Positions 10,377 through 19,753 of a stretch of DNA of 64,000 nt are shown here, piece after piece. Source of the stretch: Saccharomycopsis crataegensis (lineage: Eukaryota > Ascomycota > Saccharomycetes > Ascoideales > Saccharomycopsidaceae); the NCBI RefSeq assembly GCF_037102585.1, contig NW_027043820.1:1212501-1276500 (forward strand), written 5' to 3'. The notes beneath the pieces are model-generated. The model did not search any database and was not told the origin of the DNA. It worked only from the letters and a program-made list of their open reading frames with translations. The first letter of the stretch is position 1, and each line of letters begins with the position of its first letter. The position numbers were made by a program, and so were the translations under genes.

Positions 10377-12956
10377 TCACTTTTTGTAGCCCATCTCCAA
10401 TTTGTAGCTCTCAATCTCTTGACGAGTTAGCCTATCATTTTCATCCCACCTAGCAGAAGAGCTTCTAACAAAATGTTTAGATCTAGTATTTGCGTCATGA
10501 CTTTTGAAAATTTCTTCCAAATTCAATTTCCCAATTGGCCCAAAAAGATTGTCAGGATCAACCTTTTGCTGGGTTTTCAACAAAGATTTTAATTCAGGAG
10601 AGTTTGCCCAGCTTTTTAAGACACTTGGATCTTCATCATCTGAAGAGTCTGAATAAATTTCTGGCAATACGGTCTTGGGACTAGCATGACGACTCTTCTT
10701 TACTAAAAGGGGTTTTTGCTTTGGCGTCAGAGAGGAGAATGAAGATGAGGATAATTTACCAGGGTGGATAAATGAGTTATTTGGGGTCAACATGATTGGT
10801 GGGTTAATTCTTTCATGGTTATTATCAGTGCTAGACGAAGCAGAAGAAATTGCAGCATTTTTTATTAATGTCGATTTCATAAGTTGTGAGCCATTAAATT
10901 TTGGTTGATTAGGCGTCTCGGTATTAATAATATCATTAGAGACCCTTTGACTTTTCTTGGCAGGCGTATTTTGACCAGAAACAATAAGGTCTCCCGAGTT
11001 CTTGTTAAATGATAATCTAGTGATATCACTCTTTTTCTTGATAGAGTTTAATAGACTCTCCTTTTTGATTTGCTCCGAAATAGGAGTCTTAAATTGATTG
11101 ATATCCACTTTCTTGAACTCCAGACTATTGGTCTTGCGCTTTTTTTCGATTTTATTGTCGTCATTATCATGCAAATTCTCTTCAGCACTCAATTTTCTCT
11201 TTGCTCGAGCTGCTGTTGATGCCGATAACTCAGTGACATTTCTTAAAGGACTTTGGATTTTTGTTGTACCTGAGCCTTGCAAATTGTTCAATTTATGCTT
11301 CAAAGAACTATATTGAGTCTTAGTCTTCGCGGAATTAGTGAGAGAGTTACCAGAATTGGATTTGACAGATGCCTGTAGCTTGTTTGGTGATAATTGTGGA
11401 TATAAACTGGATACAGGATTATGGCCGATACTAGAAGATTTTAATCCAATACCAATTTTTGGTTTTGTTTTTGTGAGAGTTGAACTTTTATTAACAAATT
11501 TGGCAGCCTTTTTTTTTGTTGGGTTCGATTGATCACGCTGATTTTGATAATCAGCACCACCATCAGCACCACCATCAGCACCACCATCAGCACCACCATC
11601 AGCACCACCATCAGCACCACCATCAGCACCACCTTTCACAGACTTTGCCAGACTGGATTCAGTAGGTGCCATAAACCTTGCAAGTACAACGCCTGATCTA
11701 CTTTCAGCACTAGTATTAGTCAGAACAGTCCCAATTGAGCTAGTAATTGTTCCCTGAGACGAAACGGTAGTTGTCGAGCCATTCGATGGTTTGATATTTG
11801 ATGGATTGACAGCTGATAATTTGATACTCGATAATTCTATGGACCTTGAAGAAGAGCTTGAAGTTATTGTTTGTGTTCTTTCTAGTGTCCCTGGTGAAGT
11901 AGTTTGCTTGAAAATACTCTTTGCCTTGCTTATGGCATTGGAGAAATAGTGGGTAATACCAGGAGAAGTTTGTTCTTGATCGTTTTTATCTGCATGATTT
12001 AAAGTTGTGGTTGATGTTAGCTCCAATTTAGAATCTTTAGGGGCTCCTTCTTTTTTGGATTTGACAGATTCAGCCTGTTTTTTAGTACTGGCAGAAGATA
12101 CTGAACTAATAGTCCTCAGAGGGCTCGCGCTTCTTTTGTTTGTTCTGATAGGCGATATTGACCTCTCTTCTCTGATTCTATGTATTGTCCTTTTGATGGT
12201 ATTAGCGCGGCTTGCTTTACCTGTGATATGCTTTGAGTTTGAAGAAGTTTTTGTAAGAGCTGCTCCATTTTTTTTGACAGTCAAAGGAGGTCTCGATGGA
12301 AGTGGAGTGAATGACTTAGATTTTCTTTGTTCATCACTTTTCCGATTGCCTTTGGCGGATTCTTCGACTAACGGTACATTATTTTCAACTTCAAGAACTT
12401 TTTCATTAAGTTTGACATTTTCATCATTTCTTTGGAAATTTGAAACTTTGAGTGCAATAGGAGATGTTAGATACAAGGGATTGATAGCGATGGACGACTT
12501 CTTCTTTTTGGGTTCCGATTTTTGGTTGGCCACGTACTTCTCTAGATCGATACTTGTGCTTCTTGTGGTAGTAGTGAGTTCTGGTTTTTTATTGAAATCC
12601 AAATGTACAGGATGCAACTGTTTTTGCGTACCATTTTCCTCGTTACTTTCATCCAGTCCGATTCTCTGATCCTCCAACCTCACCGGTGATTTCTTTGGTG
12701 ATTTTAATAACAATGTCATTTTACTGGCCAGATCGTTATTCGAATCAAAATTATCGTCAAAGTAAATAATTTCATTCACCTGATCATTCAACCAGTTTAA
12801 GTTGTTGTAGACCGACTCTTCAAAAGATTTTGATTGTAAACAAACCAAGGAGCTGAACTCTGACATCTCGGTAGAAATCCATTTTGAAGTACCGGGAAGC
12901 GCCGTCGAACTTGCTTGTTCCGAAGCCTGTATAACCCAAAAGTTTAAGTTTTCCAT
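10377..12956 (-). CDS. SLI15: Sli15/INCENP, chromosomal passenger complex scaffold
   Basis: INCENP-family scaffolds bind and activate the Aurora kinase Ipl1 and, with Bir1 and Nbl1/borealin, correct kinetochore-microtubule attachment. The C-terminal IN-box identifies it: LKSWANSPELKSLLKTQQ, then DPDNLFGPIGKLNLEEIF and RSSSARWDENDRL, which holds the Ser-Ser pair Aurora phosphorylates, then ESYKLEMGY. The N-terminus from ATG 12956 (MENLNFWVIQASEQ) is the likely Bir1/Nbl1-binding region. The middle is long, basic and Ser/Lys-rich, as in other Sli15 proteins that bind microtubules. The frame opens at a TTG at 12974, but 12956 is the first ATG. The protein has 859 residues and carries a Gly-Gly-Ala-Asp tandem repeat. 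The tail ends within 10 residues of the IN-box, as usual. Confidence 0.88.
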   Translation of the reverse strand: MENLNFWVIQASEQASSTALPGTSKWISTEMSEFSSLVCLQSKSFEESVYNNLNWLNDQVNEIIYFDDNFDSNNDLASKMTLLLKSPKKSPVRLEDQRIGLDESNEENGTQKQLHPVHLDFNKKPELTTTTRSTSIDLEKYVANQKSEPKKKKSSIAINPLYLTSPIALKVSNFQRNDENVKLNEKVLEVENNVPLVEESAKGNRKSDEQRKSKSFTPLPSRPPLTVKKNGAALTKTSSNSKHITGKASRANTIKRTIHRIREERSISPIRTNKRSASPLRTISSVSSASTKKQAESVKSKKEGAPKDSKLELTSTTTLNHADKNDQEQTSPGITHYFSNAISKAKSIFKQTTSPGTLERTQTITSSSSSRSIELSSIKLSAVNPSNIKPSNGSTTTVSSQGTITSSIGTVLTNTSAESRSGVVLARFMAPTESSLAKSVKGGADGGADGGADGGADGGADGGADGGADYQNQRDQSNPTKKKAAKFVNKSSTLTKTKPKIGIGLKSSSIGHNPVSSLYPQLSPNKLQASVKSNSGNSLTNSAKTKTQYSSLKHKLNNLQGSGTTKIQSPLRNVTELSASTAARAKRKLSAEENLHDNDDNKIEKKRKTNSLEFKKVDINQFKTPISEQIKKESLLNSIKKKSDITRLSFNKNSGDLIVSGQNTPAKKSQRVSNDIINTETPNQPKFNGSQLMKSTLIKNAAISSASSSTDNNHERINPPIMLTPNNSFIHPGKLSSSSFSSLTPKQKPLLVKKSRHASPKTVLPEIYSDSSDDEDPSVLKSWANSPELKSLLKTQQKVDPDNLFGPIGKLNLEEIFKSHDANTRSKHFVRSSSARWDENDRLTRQEIESYKLEMGYKK
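11551..11633 (-). repeat. 12-bp coding minisatellite in SLI15 (GGAD x7)
   Basis: About 6.9 near-perfect copies of a 12-bp unit (TCAGCACCACCA on the plus strand) encode seven tandem Gly-Gly-Ala-Asp units in the disordered middle of Sli15. The 12-bp unit preserves the frame. Such near-identity implies recent expansion, and copy number may vary between strains. Confidence 0.9.
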
Positions 12957-13365
12957 TAGCAAGGTATTTTTCAAGAGCTATATGGCTAAGGCTTTCTCTA
13001 GATGCTCCAGGAGGTGTTATTGTTTACAATTATTTTTTGTTGTTTTTGTTTTGAGTTTCGCGATGCGGTAGCCACGTGAGGGGGTGTAACACCCGAAAAT
13101 ATACCGTGTCCTTTGGATGTATAGAATACAAATGTTCTCTAAAGAGTAAATAAACCATATTAAAAGTATATTGAATAAAGAAGCAAATCGATTATATTTC
13201 ATGAAGGATTTTTCTAAAGAACGCTAGTTCAGAATAAAATTTAAAAGTCTTGAAAAAAAAAACAGATATCATAAGTCAAAACGCACGAGAAAAAAAGAAA
13301 GGAAATCATCAATAATTAAAAGTGAAAATGAAGTAATTTTGTTTAGAGGCGCTGGTGTTGCATAC
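12957..13365. promoter_or_regulatory. SLI15 upstream region with TTTCGCG and CACGTG
   Basis: These 409 bp separate SLI15 from the KH-protein gene, both on the minus strand. TTTCGCG at 13056-13062 reads CGCGAAA on the SLI15 strand, matching the SBF/MBF-type CNCGAAA consensus. CACGTG (13073-13078) is the E-box bound by Cbf1 or Pho4-type factors. Both lie about 100-120 bp upstream of the SLI15 ATG. Regulation is inferred. Confidence 0.35.
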
Positions 13366-16300
13366 CTATTTTCGGTAAGATCTAGTATGTTTTCTAGAGC
13401 TATTATTACCTTTATTATTAATGTCGTAGGCAGGTAACAAGTTGCAATTAAGCATACCACTGTTGTGCTGCATCTTCTCATTCAACTCTATAATTGGATA
13501 GTTTGGAAACTTCATTTCCACAGGAGAAGGAGGAGATTGTGGCTGATAATATTGATGCTTAACCGAAGGCAATGTCATGTTTTGCTTTTGGGCCTGAGGA
13601 GTTTGCACAGGTGTTTGATTGAGAGGAAAAGTGAATTTCTTGATGTCACAATCAATTGGTGAGAATTGCATGGCAGCAGAAGATGATGAGCTATATGTTG
13701 GTGGAGATCTCATGAAAGTTTGTTTATAGGACGGAATCGCGTTATAATGAATATTCAAAGATTGAGTATGCATATGCTTCTTCTTGGACATAGAATTGGA
13801 GAAACCAGAATTGCTAGCTATTTTCTTTGTTTCAATCAAATGATATGTGAGCTCAATGTCTTTGGTATCAGTTATTTTTAAATCATATCCTTTCAAGAAT
13901 TTTCTCAAAGCCTCAGTAGCAACTTTCAAATTGTCTTCCACATCCATATATGTCAAAATTATTTCATTATCATTCAATAGCTTGATACCCACATTCAAGA
14001 AAATCTTGAAAGGAATTATTATTTTGTTCAAAAATTCCTCATTGGATTGGCTAGCAATTTTGCTAAGGTTGAAGCTATTGGAAACCGGTGAGCTGATAAT
14101 CAATTTTTGTTCATTAGCAATGTGCTTTGACATTAATTTAAAAGCATCAATTGCACTTTTGGTGTCAATAGCTTTCAATTCAATCAATTCATAGAATCCA
14201 TCACCTTTAGAGTTGGTTGGGAAGTCGCTAGGGAAATTAATGAAACTATTTGTCTTCTTTTCGATCTCGTTGATAATTGAGCAATTGAAGTTGTTCAAGA
14301 ACATTCTGTGTTGATTTTCAGAGAGTCTGAAGTTTATGAAATTCAATTCCTGACAATTCTTAACCAAGTTCTCAAGCTCAAGCTTAACTTTTGGAATATT
14401 TATGGAGTTCTTGTTTGGACACTTAATCAAGACATTATTGAATCTTTTGAAACTAATCAGCTCTTGCTTCAATTCAAAGGTATTAGAGAACTTGATAAAC
14501 ACATTATATTTTCTCATAATTGATTGAATTAGGTTACCACCGATACCAATGATTTGTCTATGATAGATTTCAGGAATACAAAAAGACATTTCAGATGGGA
14601 ATTCCAACTCAAGCAAGTTAATACCCATTTCCAAGTTCTTAATGGAATCACCTGAAATTTCAATCATAAAATTATACTCATTAGCAGATTTGAATTCAAT
14701 TTTGGTGGAAGTCTGATTCTTAATTTTAATTAGTTTCCCGTTTTTCTTCCCACAAATAAACTCCTTTTCTCCGTTCAATAGTTCAATCTTAAATTTGTAT
14801 TCAAACTGAGCACCAACATTATTCCCAGTACTGTTCACTTCATTGGTTAGAGTAGACAAGTTGTTGTTGAAATCAAGTTCATCAACTCCATTCAAAGCAA
14901 CTGGAGGATTTGATAATGAGTCCTTCAAATTAGAAAACATTTGCAAAGCTCGTTTAACATTAGAATTGTTCCCAACAATCTTATAGCAAGATTTTTCATA
15001 ATTCATTAAAATCCAGGTATTAGTGACGAAGCAAATTTCGGTGAAAACGGAGCTAATTTTCTTTTGATCGATTACTGAACATTCGATATTAATTTCTAAC
15101 TCATAAATTTTGTTCTGCAATTCTGCTATCTCTTTCAAGGTCTTTTCAACAAAATATTCGTTGTTTGCCTGAATTCTGATCAAATCGCTGGATGAGCTCA
15201 AGTCTGGAAACTGAATGAATGAGCCATTGTTATACATGATCTTGTTAATTGAAGTTGCTTCATTTAGCAACATGTAGTTCATTCTTGTTTTATTAATTCT
15301 CAAGTCTTTGAAAAACAAGTTATTTTCTACCCTGGACTTCAAGTTCTTCAACAAATATTTGGCATTCAAGATTTGAGACTCAATACCTGATAGAAATATC
15401 TTGTTGTTGTCAACATAGTTATTGGACGAAGTATCAGATGGAACAGGTGATATTGAAAATAATTCAGGCATATAAATAAAAATCCCGGTCTGCTTGATGA
15501 CATTTCTAAAATTTTCTAATTTATTACCACCGATCAAGTTGATTAGACTCAAGTCAACATCAATGGAGTCAATTTTTAAATTTTTGAGATCATCAATGAG
15601 CAATTTGCATCGTAACTCAGCAGCGCTGACGTCGGATTCCGTACCAACAACGTACAAGTAAAAATTGTTATTTGAATCAAGGGATTGACCATTGAAAAGA
15701 GATTTGGAGTCCGACAAAAAGATCTCGACGTTGAAGAACTTGGAGATTGAGTCCAATGTTTTGATGAAGCCGGAGTTAAGCTTCGAAGTCTTCAAATCAA
15801 GTAGATGATCGTTAAAAAAGCTAGAGTTGATAAGCAATTTACGGTAATTGTATTGCTTGACAAGAGAAAAAAGCTTATTTTGGATATCAATCAATGATTC
15901 TAAAGAAGGGGCTGAAACTTTAACATTCAAATTTTCATTGTAGGAATCACTGGTTAGGATTGACATTGATTCGCGCAACTTGGTTTGTTTTTTGAGAAAG
16001 TTCTTCATCAATTGGACATTGCTAAGGGCGAGCATGCCTTTATCATTTTTCTTCCAGAAATCAGTGTTGGTGGTTTGGTAATACAATTCACATTCAGAAA
16101 CATTTGGTTTTGCAAAAGAAACGGCTTTCAAGGATAAAATGGTTGAAAATTTTTGCAGATGGGATTCTCCGGTTCTTGATTTGATCACTGTTGTTTCGAT
16201 CTTTGGTTTGCTGTTCAATTTCGTTGTTGTGTTATGTCTACCATATTTGTTGGTGACATCAGAAAGGATTTTATTTTTGTGAGAACTAGTGGACTTTAAG

Positions 16301-16389
16301 TTGATCAGAGGATTTTTGCCAAAGTCCAGATGGATAATTGGGACATTGGCATCTGATCTGTAGTAAGTGAACTGGTTGTATCTATCCAT
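13366..16389 (-). CDS. KH-domain RNA-binding protein, YLL032C-like
   Basis: The product has 1007 residues. A KH motif with the GxxG loop (RQIIGIGGNLIQSIMRKYNVFIKF) lies around residue 612. Weaker repeats of the same alpha-beta pattern precede and follow it (for example INLIGGNKLENFRNVIKQTGIFI), so several degenerate KH folds are likely. The N-terminal sequence (MDRYNQFTYYRSDANVPIIH) and overall layout recall the uncharacterised S. cerevisiae KH protein YLL032C; I am moderately sure of that match. The C-terminal ~130 residues are Pro/Gln/Ser-rich and disordered. It probably binds RNA in the cytoplasm; the targets are unknown. It lies between SLI15 and EMC2 in the same orientation. A pyrimidine-rich CTCTTTTCAG just upstream of the ATG resembles a splice acceptor, but no convincing branch point was seen. 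Confidence 0.75.
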   Translation of the reverse strand: MDRYNQFTYYRSDANVPIIHLDFGKNPLINLKSTSSHKNKILSDVTNKYGRHNTTTKLNSKPKIETTVIKSRTGESHLQKFSTILSLKAVSFAKPNVSECELYYQTTNTDFWKKNDKGMLALSNVQLMKNFLKKQTKLRESMSILTSDSYNENLNVKVSAPSLESLIDIQNKLFSLVKQYNYRKLLINSSFFNDHLLDLKTSKLNSGFIKTLDSISKFFNVEIFLSDSKSLFNGQSLDSNNNFYLYVVGTESDVSAAELRCKLLIDDLKNLKIDSIDVDLSLINLIGGNKLENFRNVIKQTGIFIYMPELFSISPVPSDTSSNNYVDNNKIFLSGIESQILNAKYLLKNLKSRVENNLFFKDLRINKTRMNYMLLNEATSINKIMYNNGSFIQFPDLSSSSDLIRIQANNEYFVEKTLKEIAELQNKIYELEINIECSVIDQKKISSVFTEICFVTNTWILMNYEKSCYKIVGNNSNVKRALQMFSNLKDSLSNPPVALNGVDELDFNNNLSTLTNEVNSTGNNVGAQFEYKFKIELLNGEKEFICGKKNGKLIKIKNQTSTKIEFKSANEYNFMIEISGDSIKNLEMGINLLELEFPSEMSFCIPEIYHRQIIGIGGNLIQSIMRKYNVFIKFSNTFELKQELISFKRFNNVLIKCPNKNSINIPKVKLELENLVKNCQELNFINFRLSENQHRMFLNNFNCSIINEIEKKTNSFINFPSDFPTNSKGDGFYELIELKAIDTKSAIDAFKLMSKHIANEQKLIISSPVSNSFNLSKIASQSNEEFLNKIIIPFKIFLNVGIKLLNDNEIILTYMDVEDNLKVATEALRKFLKGYDLKITDTKDIELTYHLIETKKIASNSGFSNSMSKKKHMHTQSLNIHYNAIPSYKQTFMRSPPTYSSSSSAAMQFSPIDCDIKKFTFPLNQTPVQTPQAQKQNMTLPSVKHQYYQPQSPPSPVEMKFPNYPIIELNEKMQHNSGMLNCNLLPAYDINNKGNNSSRKHTRSYRK

Positions 16390-17130
16390 ATCAACAAAAT
16401 CTGAAAAGAGAAGGGGGTATCGAATCTAAGGACTATGTATCGTGGGGAAAAGACTTAGGAAGCAAAACTGCACAAGATGAACAGAAGGGAAATGAATTTG
16501 TTTTTTATATCAGAAAGCTCTCGTTATGCATGTGCAGAAAACTTGATGTTTGGAAATTTCCCTTTTGGGCGGAAAAAAAGCACAAAACGGTGAAAAACAA
16601 AACAACTGACAATTCTGTACCCATGATATACATAACTGGACATAACTACAATCGCAGTGTATCCCATGGGCCATGGAAGTCAGCATGTAGTTGATCTTGC
16701 TGAGTCTTTCCTTGTCGGTGGCAATGCTACTTTTGAAAGTCCTCAACTCCTTGTAAGTTTTAGAAACACTCCTAGCTGGCAAGCGGAATGTACGGACGAA
16801 GGGCTCAATATTTTACACATAGATTCTTTAGATTCCCAAAAATAATAATCAGAACTGAGGACATTCAAGCCAATGTTGCTGTACCACATGGTATAGTGTG
16901 CCAAATAGTATACACTATGACAAAGGTAAACAGTAAAACGTAAACATTACACGCCACTCCAACCCTTTATTCTCAGGAAGTTAAATCCAATTGTAAACAA
17001 AAAGCTTCATAGATGTATCTATGAAGCAATCTATTAGATACTACAATTATGGTTCCAAGCACGATATATTTACGCTAATCGAGAATGCTAAAACTAAAAG
17101 ATCATGCAATAAATTTCAAATGCGTCAACA
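16390..17130. other. Intergenic region with a coding-looking minus-strand frame lacking an ATG
   Basis: This 741-bp spacer lies between the KH-protein start and the EMC2 stop. On the minus strand, roughly 16830 down to 16655, a frame encodes a stretch that looks protein-like (PFVRTFRLPARSVSKTYK, then ELRTFKSSIATDKERLSKIN) with C/G-rich third positions unlike the surrounding spacer. It is preceded by a TAA with no ATG between, and after about 60 codons it turns into non-coding-like sequence. It could be an exon, a decayed gene or chance. I do not assign a gene. Confidence 0.35.
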
Positions 17131-18123
17131 CTATTCAGATGTTAACACTTTTTCAATCAATTTCTTATTTTCCTCACTGGTCCAATTCTTTTTTATTATC
17201 TCTTTCAATTTTTGGGAGGCCAAGATATTTAGTTTGGAATACTGCTCATTCTTCTCTGAAAATTTACTCACCAAGTTCTTGTTCTTGAATTTTAAAGGCT
17301 TTGTTAAGATGAAAATACCAGACCATCCTTTATAATAGCTTTCACATAATTCCACACTTTTCAAAAAGTGTTTCAAGCTTAAATTGAAGAAATTGAAAAA
17401 CTTGTCAATAGTAGCCTGGTTGTAGTTGAAATTCTCCCTTTTGTTGGCATTGTTGGAATCGGAAAAATCATACAAGATCTTGTATGCATATGATTGGTAA
17501 ACTGCCCCCAATTTGTAATATATATTGTAGGCAAATGGAACGCAAAGCAAGATTTGCTCCAAGCAATAGATTGATTTTGTATAATTCCCCAATTTTAAAT
17601 ACACCTCAGATAGTTCATACCATGATTCATTATCGCTAGGTTTAACCTCTAAGTATGATGTCAAATCCTTAATGTATTCATTTGCATCAATATTATTCAA
17701 CTTGCTAGCCAAATATGTTCTTCTTCTAATAACATTGATTTTTTTGCCAAATTGTGGTACAGATTCCAAAAATTTCGACGCTTCTTGATAATTCTTCGGT
17801 TGTGATCCTGTGGCTTCAATATAAACGGATCTTAAAACCGCAATTCTTTGAGATTTTTTGTAACCTCCAAACTTATCAGTGAGACGGCCTAACATCATTT
17901 TCGCCTCAGTATCATTTTTTGTGATGAGAGCCAAGTAGAATTGTAATTCAGTCAAATCATAAATATCCTTTTGACTATCTTGTGCAAGTAGCAAGTTCAG
18001 GGTTGCAATATTCAAAAAATTCTTGTTTTCATGATATAAGGATAGCGCCTGTTCCGGTGATAGATTATTGTACAAACCAGAGCTATGGACTCTCAAAAGC
18101 CTGTCTTTTGTTTCTTTGGACAT
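17131..18123 (-). CDS. EMC2: ER membrane protein complex subunit 2 (TPR protein)
   Basis: EMC2 is the cytosolic TPR scaffold of the ER membrane complex, the insertase for tail-anchored and multi-pass membrane proteins. The protein has 330 residues from ATG 18123; the frame opens 6 nt earlier at a TTG. TPR-like helices run through the middle: the YLEVKPSDNESWYELSEVYLKLGNYTKSIYC region, followed by CLEQILLCVPFAYNIYYKLG, is typical of TTC35/EMC2. The length is close to the fungal family norm. It lies between SNF6 (upstream) and the KH-protein gene on the same strand. I see no signal peptide or membrane segment, in line with a peripheral subunit. Confidence 0.9.
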   Translation of the reverse strand: MSKETKDRLLRVHSSGLYNNLSPEQALSLYHENKNFLNIATLNLLLAQDSQKDIYDLTELQFYLALITKNDTEAKMMLGRLTDKFGGYKKSQRIAVLRSVYIEATGSQPKNYQEASKFLESVPQFGKKINVIRRRTYLASKLNNIDANEYIKDLTSYLEVKPSDNESWYELSEVYLKLGNYTKSIYCLEQILLCVPFAYNIYYKLGAVYQSYAYKILYDFSDSNNANKRENFNYNQATIDKFFNFFNLSLKHFLKSVELCESYYKGWSGIFILTKPLKFKNKNLVSKFSEKNEQYSKLNILASQKLKEIIKKNWTSEENKKLIEKVLTSE

Positions 18124-18348
18124 TATCAATATGGTGGTTAATTCTTTTGAAACCCATATTTGGCCACTCTACTGATTACAGTGTTTGGAGATTTTGCCCT
18201 TTTTTTTTTCATTTTGTCTAATTTACTATATGCACTACATATATCAGCACATACCCAAAAGATGTATTACATCAAGAAACAAAACAAAAAAAACATTCCC
18301 AATATCATTCCCTATATCCTTCTTATTTATGCAATAAGTTCTTAAAAA

Positions 18349-19329
18349 TCATTCCATGCTGTGATCAATCTGGCTCAAGAAATCATTATCGTCCAACGCA
18401 GATTGTATACCAAATTCGTTATCATCAATAAAACCAGCCATTTCATTGTTGAAGACATCATTATTTAGCCCGCCGGGTATATTAGAGTCATAACCGAAAG
18501 TCATAGAGTCAGCACCTCCAGCAACAACAGGATGCTGTTGTATGTTTGATAACTGGGAACCGTGGGATATGATCGATTGTTGTTGTCTTTGTGCCTGCTC
18601 CTGTAATCTTCGCGCCTCTTCTTCTTCTACCGCCTTTCTCTTCATTTCTTCTTCATATTTCTTTTGAATCTCAAGTTTAATTTGTTCTTGCCTTTGGTAC
18701 CAATTTGCAGGGGCTTCAGAGTAATTTTTGGGTTTCAATTTGTCAATAGATTTTTTGATACAGTTCGAATCACGAAAGAATTTCTTGCTATCTGAGGTAG
18801 CTTCAAACTGGCCCATGATATCCATCATGTTCTCATTCATTTCGTCAAGATTAGTGGTATCTAGATGTCTCAACTTCCTTAATAGCTTTCCGCGCTCCAT
18901 AAACTGAGGATCAAGCACCGTTGAATGTTGGTCATCTGACTTTAACGTATCACATTCCACGTTGTTCCTTTCTATTTGTTGCTTTACCAGATCCAAACTA
19001 CCAATCCACACACTCATTGGATCATCAATATTGTGCTGTTTTGGTTCAGGATAGGGTGCTGGGGGGATGATATTCTTCAATGGAACATTCTTTTCTAGAA
19101 TAACCTCCAATAGTTCTTGATTTTGAATAAATCTTTGGGCTAATGATTGTTTAAAATTCATAACTTCCGCTTCATCGTGAAAAGAGGAACTATTTGCGAT
19201 CTGGCTTGCTGGGCGCTTTATTTGATGCTGAAGTAACTGTTGCTGGTGAGGTCTTACGTTAGCAGGATATGGACCTGGCTTCCCTGGAGGATATTTTGTC
19301 AGTACCTTTCTATGTTGCGGTTTCATCAT
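18349..19329 (-). CDS. SNF6: Snf6-like SWI/SNF complex subunit
   Basis: The protein has 326 residues. Three blocks align by eye with S. cerevisiae Snf6: FHDEAEVMNFKQSLAQRFI (compare HDESDTISFRSNLLKNFI), SEAPANWYQRQEQIKLEIQ (compare EAPADYWTHAYRDVL) followed by a charged helix, and the acidic C-terminus with FNNEMAGFIDDNEFG (compare FNTNFDDEFG). Snf6 is a yeast-specific subunit of the SWI/SNF nucleosome remodeller and acts in the nucleus as a transcriptional coactivator. A Gln/Glu/Lys-rich coiled-coil segment lies at about residues 215-250. The start is one of two adjacent ATGs (19329 or 19326). The match is from memory and motif-level only. Confidence 0.65.
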   Translation of the reverse strand: MMKPQHRKVLTKYPPGKPGPYPANVRPHQQQLLQHQIKRPASQIANSSSFHDEAEVMNFKQSLAQRFIQNQELLEVILEKNVPLKNIIPPAPYPEPKQHNIDDPMSVWIGSLDLVKQQIERNNVECDTLKSDDQHSTVLDPQFMERGKLLRKLRHLDTTNLDEMNENMMDIMGQFEATSDSKKFFRDSNCIKKSIDKLKPKNYSEAPANWYQRQEQIKLEIQKKYEEEMKRKAVEEEEARRLQEQAQRQQQSIISHGSQLSNIQQHPVVAGGADSMTFGYDSNIPGGLNNDVFNNEMAGFIDDNEFGIQSALDDNDFLSQIDHSME

Positions 19330-19753
19330 CCTGATATCTAATATATTGTGAGAGAATATAGTATCAGCTTTACTACTAGGAGAAGTGCGGTAAGCGTTTA
19401 TTTACACAAAAGAAAAAAAAAATGTAACAAAATTGACGAGTTGAATGTGCATATATTATTAGGCGCACTCTAATGTAAGTATCCAAACAATTGGTAAAAA
19501 CGCTCTTCAAATAAGCCATTCTTCTTTTATCGCATTATAGTAGTCGCCATAATATGTATGTTTGGCACGAACTTAATTATCCAAAAGAGCTTTTTTCAAT
19601 AAAAACTTTGTCTTTTCTGGAGTCTACGTATTCAGGGAGTGACTGTTGTATAAGGCGGCTGAAGTATCCAAAATTGAAAAACTTTGTATGATATATATTA
19701 GTATTACAAGATGAAATATGTATTTCATAATAGTCAGGTACACTTTAATTGGG
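19330..19753. other. SNF6 upstream / EFM2 downstream spacer
   Basis: This 424-bp AT-rich spacer lies between two minus-strand genes, with an A-run near 19410-19420. I see no gene, RNA or repeat in it. Confidence 0.5.

Noticed and set aside
12007-12669. 220-codon plus-strand open frame inside SLI15
   Set aside because: Antisense shadow of a low-complexity coding region. Its sequence is Leu/Val/Ser filler with no domain, while the opposite strand encodes a recognisable protein.
16375-16410. Splice acceptor just upstream of the KH-protein ATG joining it to the 16.7-kb frame
   Set aside because: No yeast-type branch point or convincing donor was found, and the joined product would still lack an ATG.
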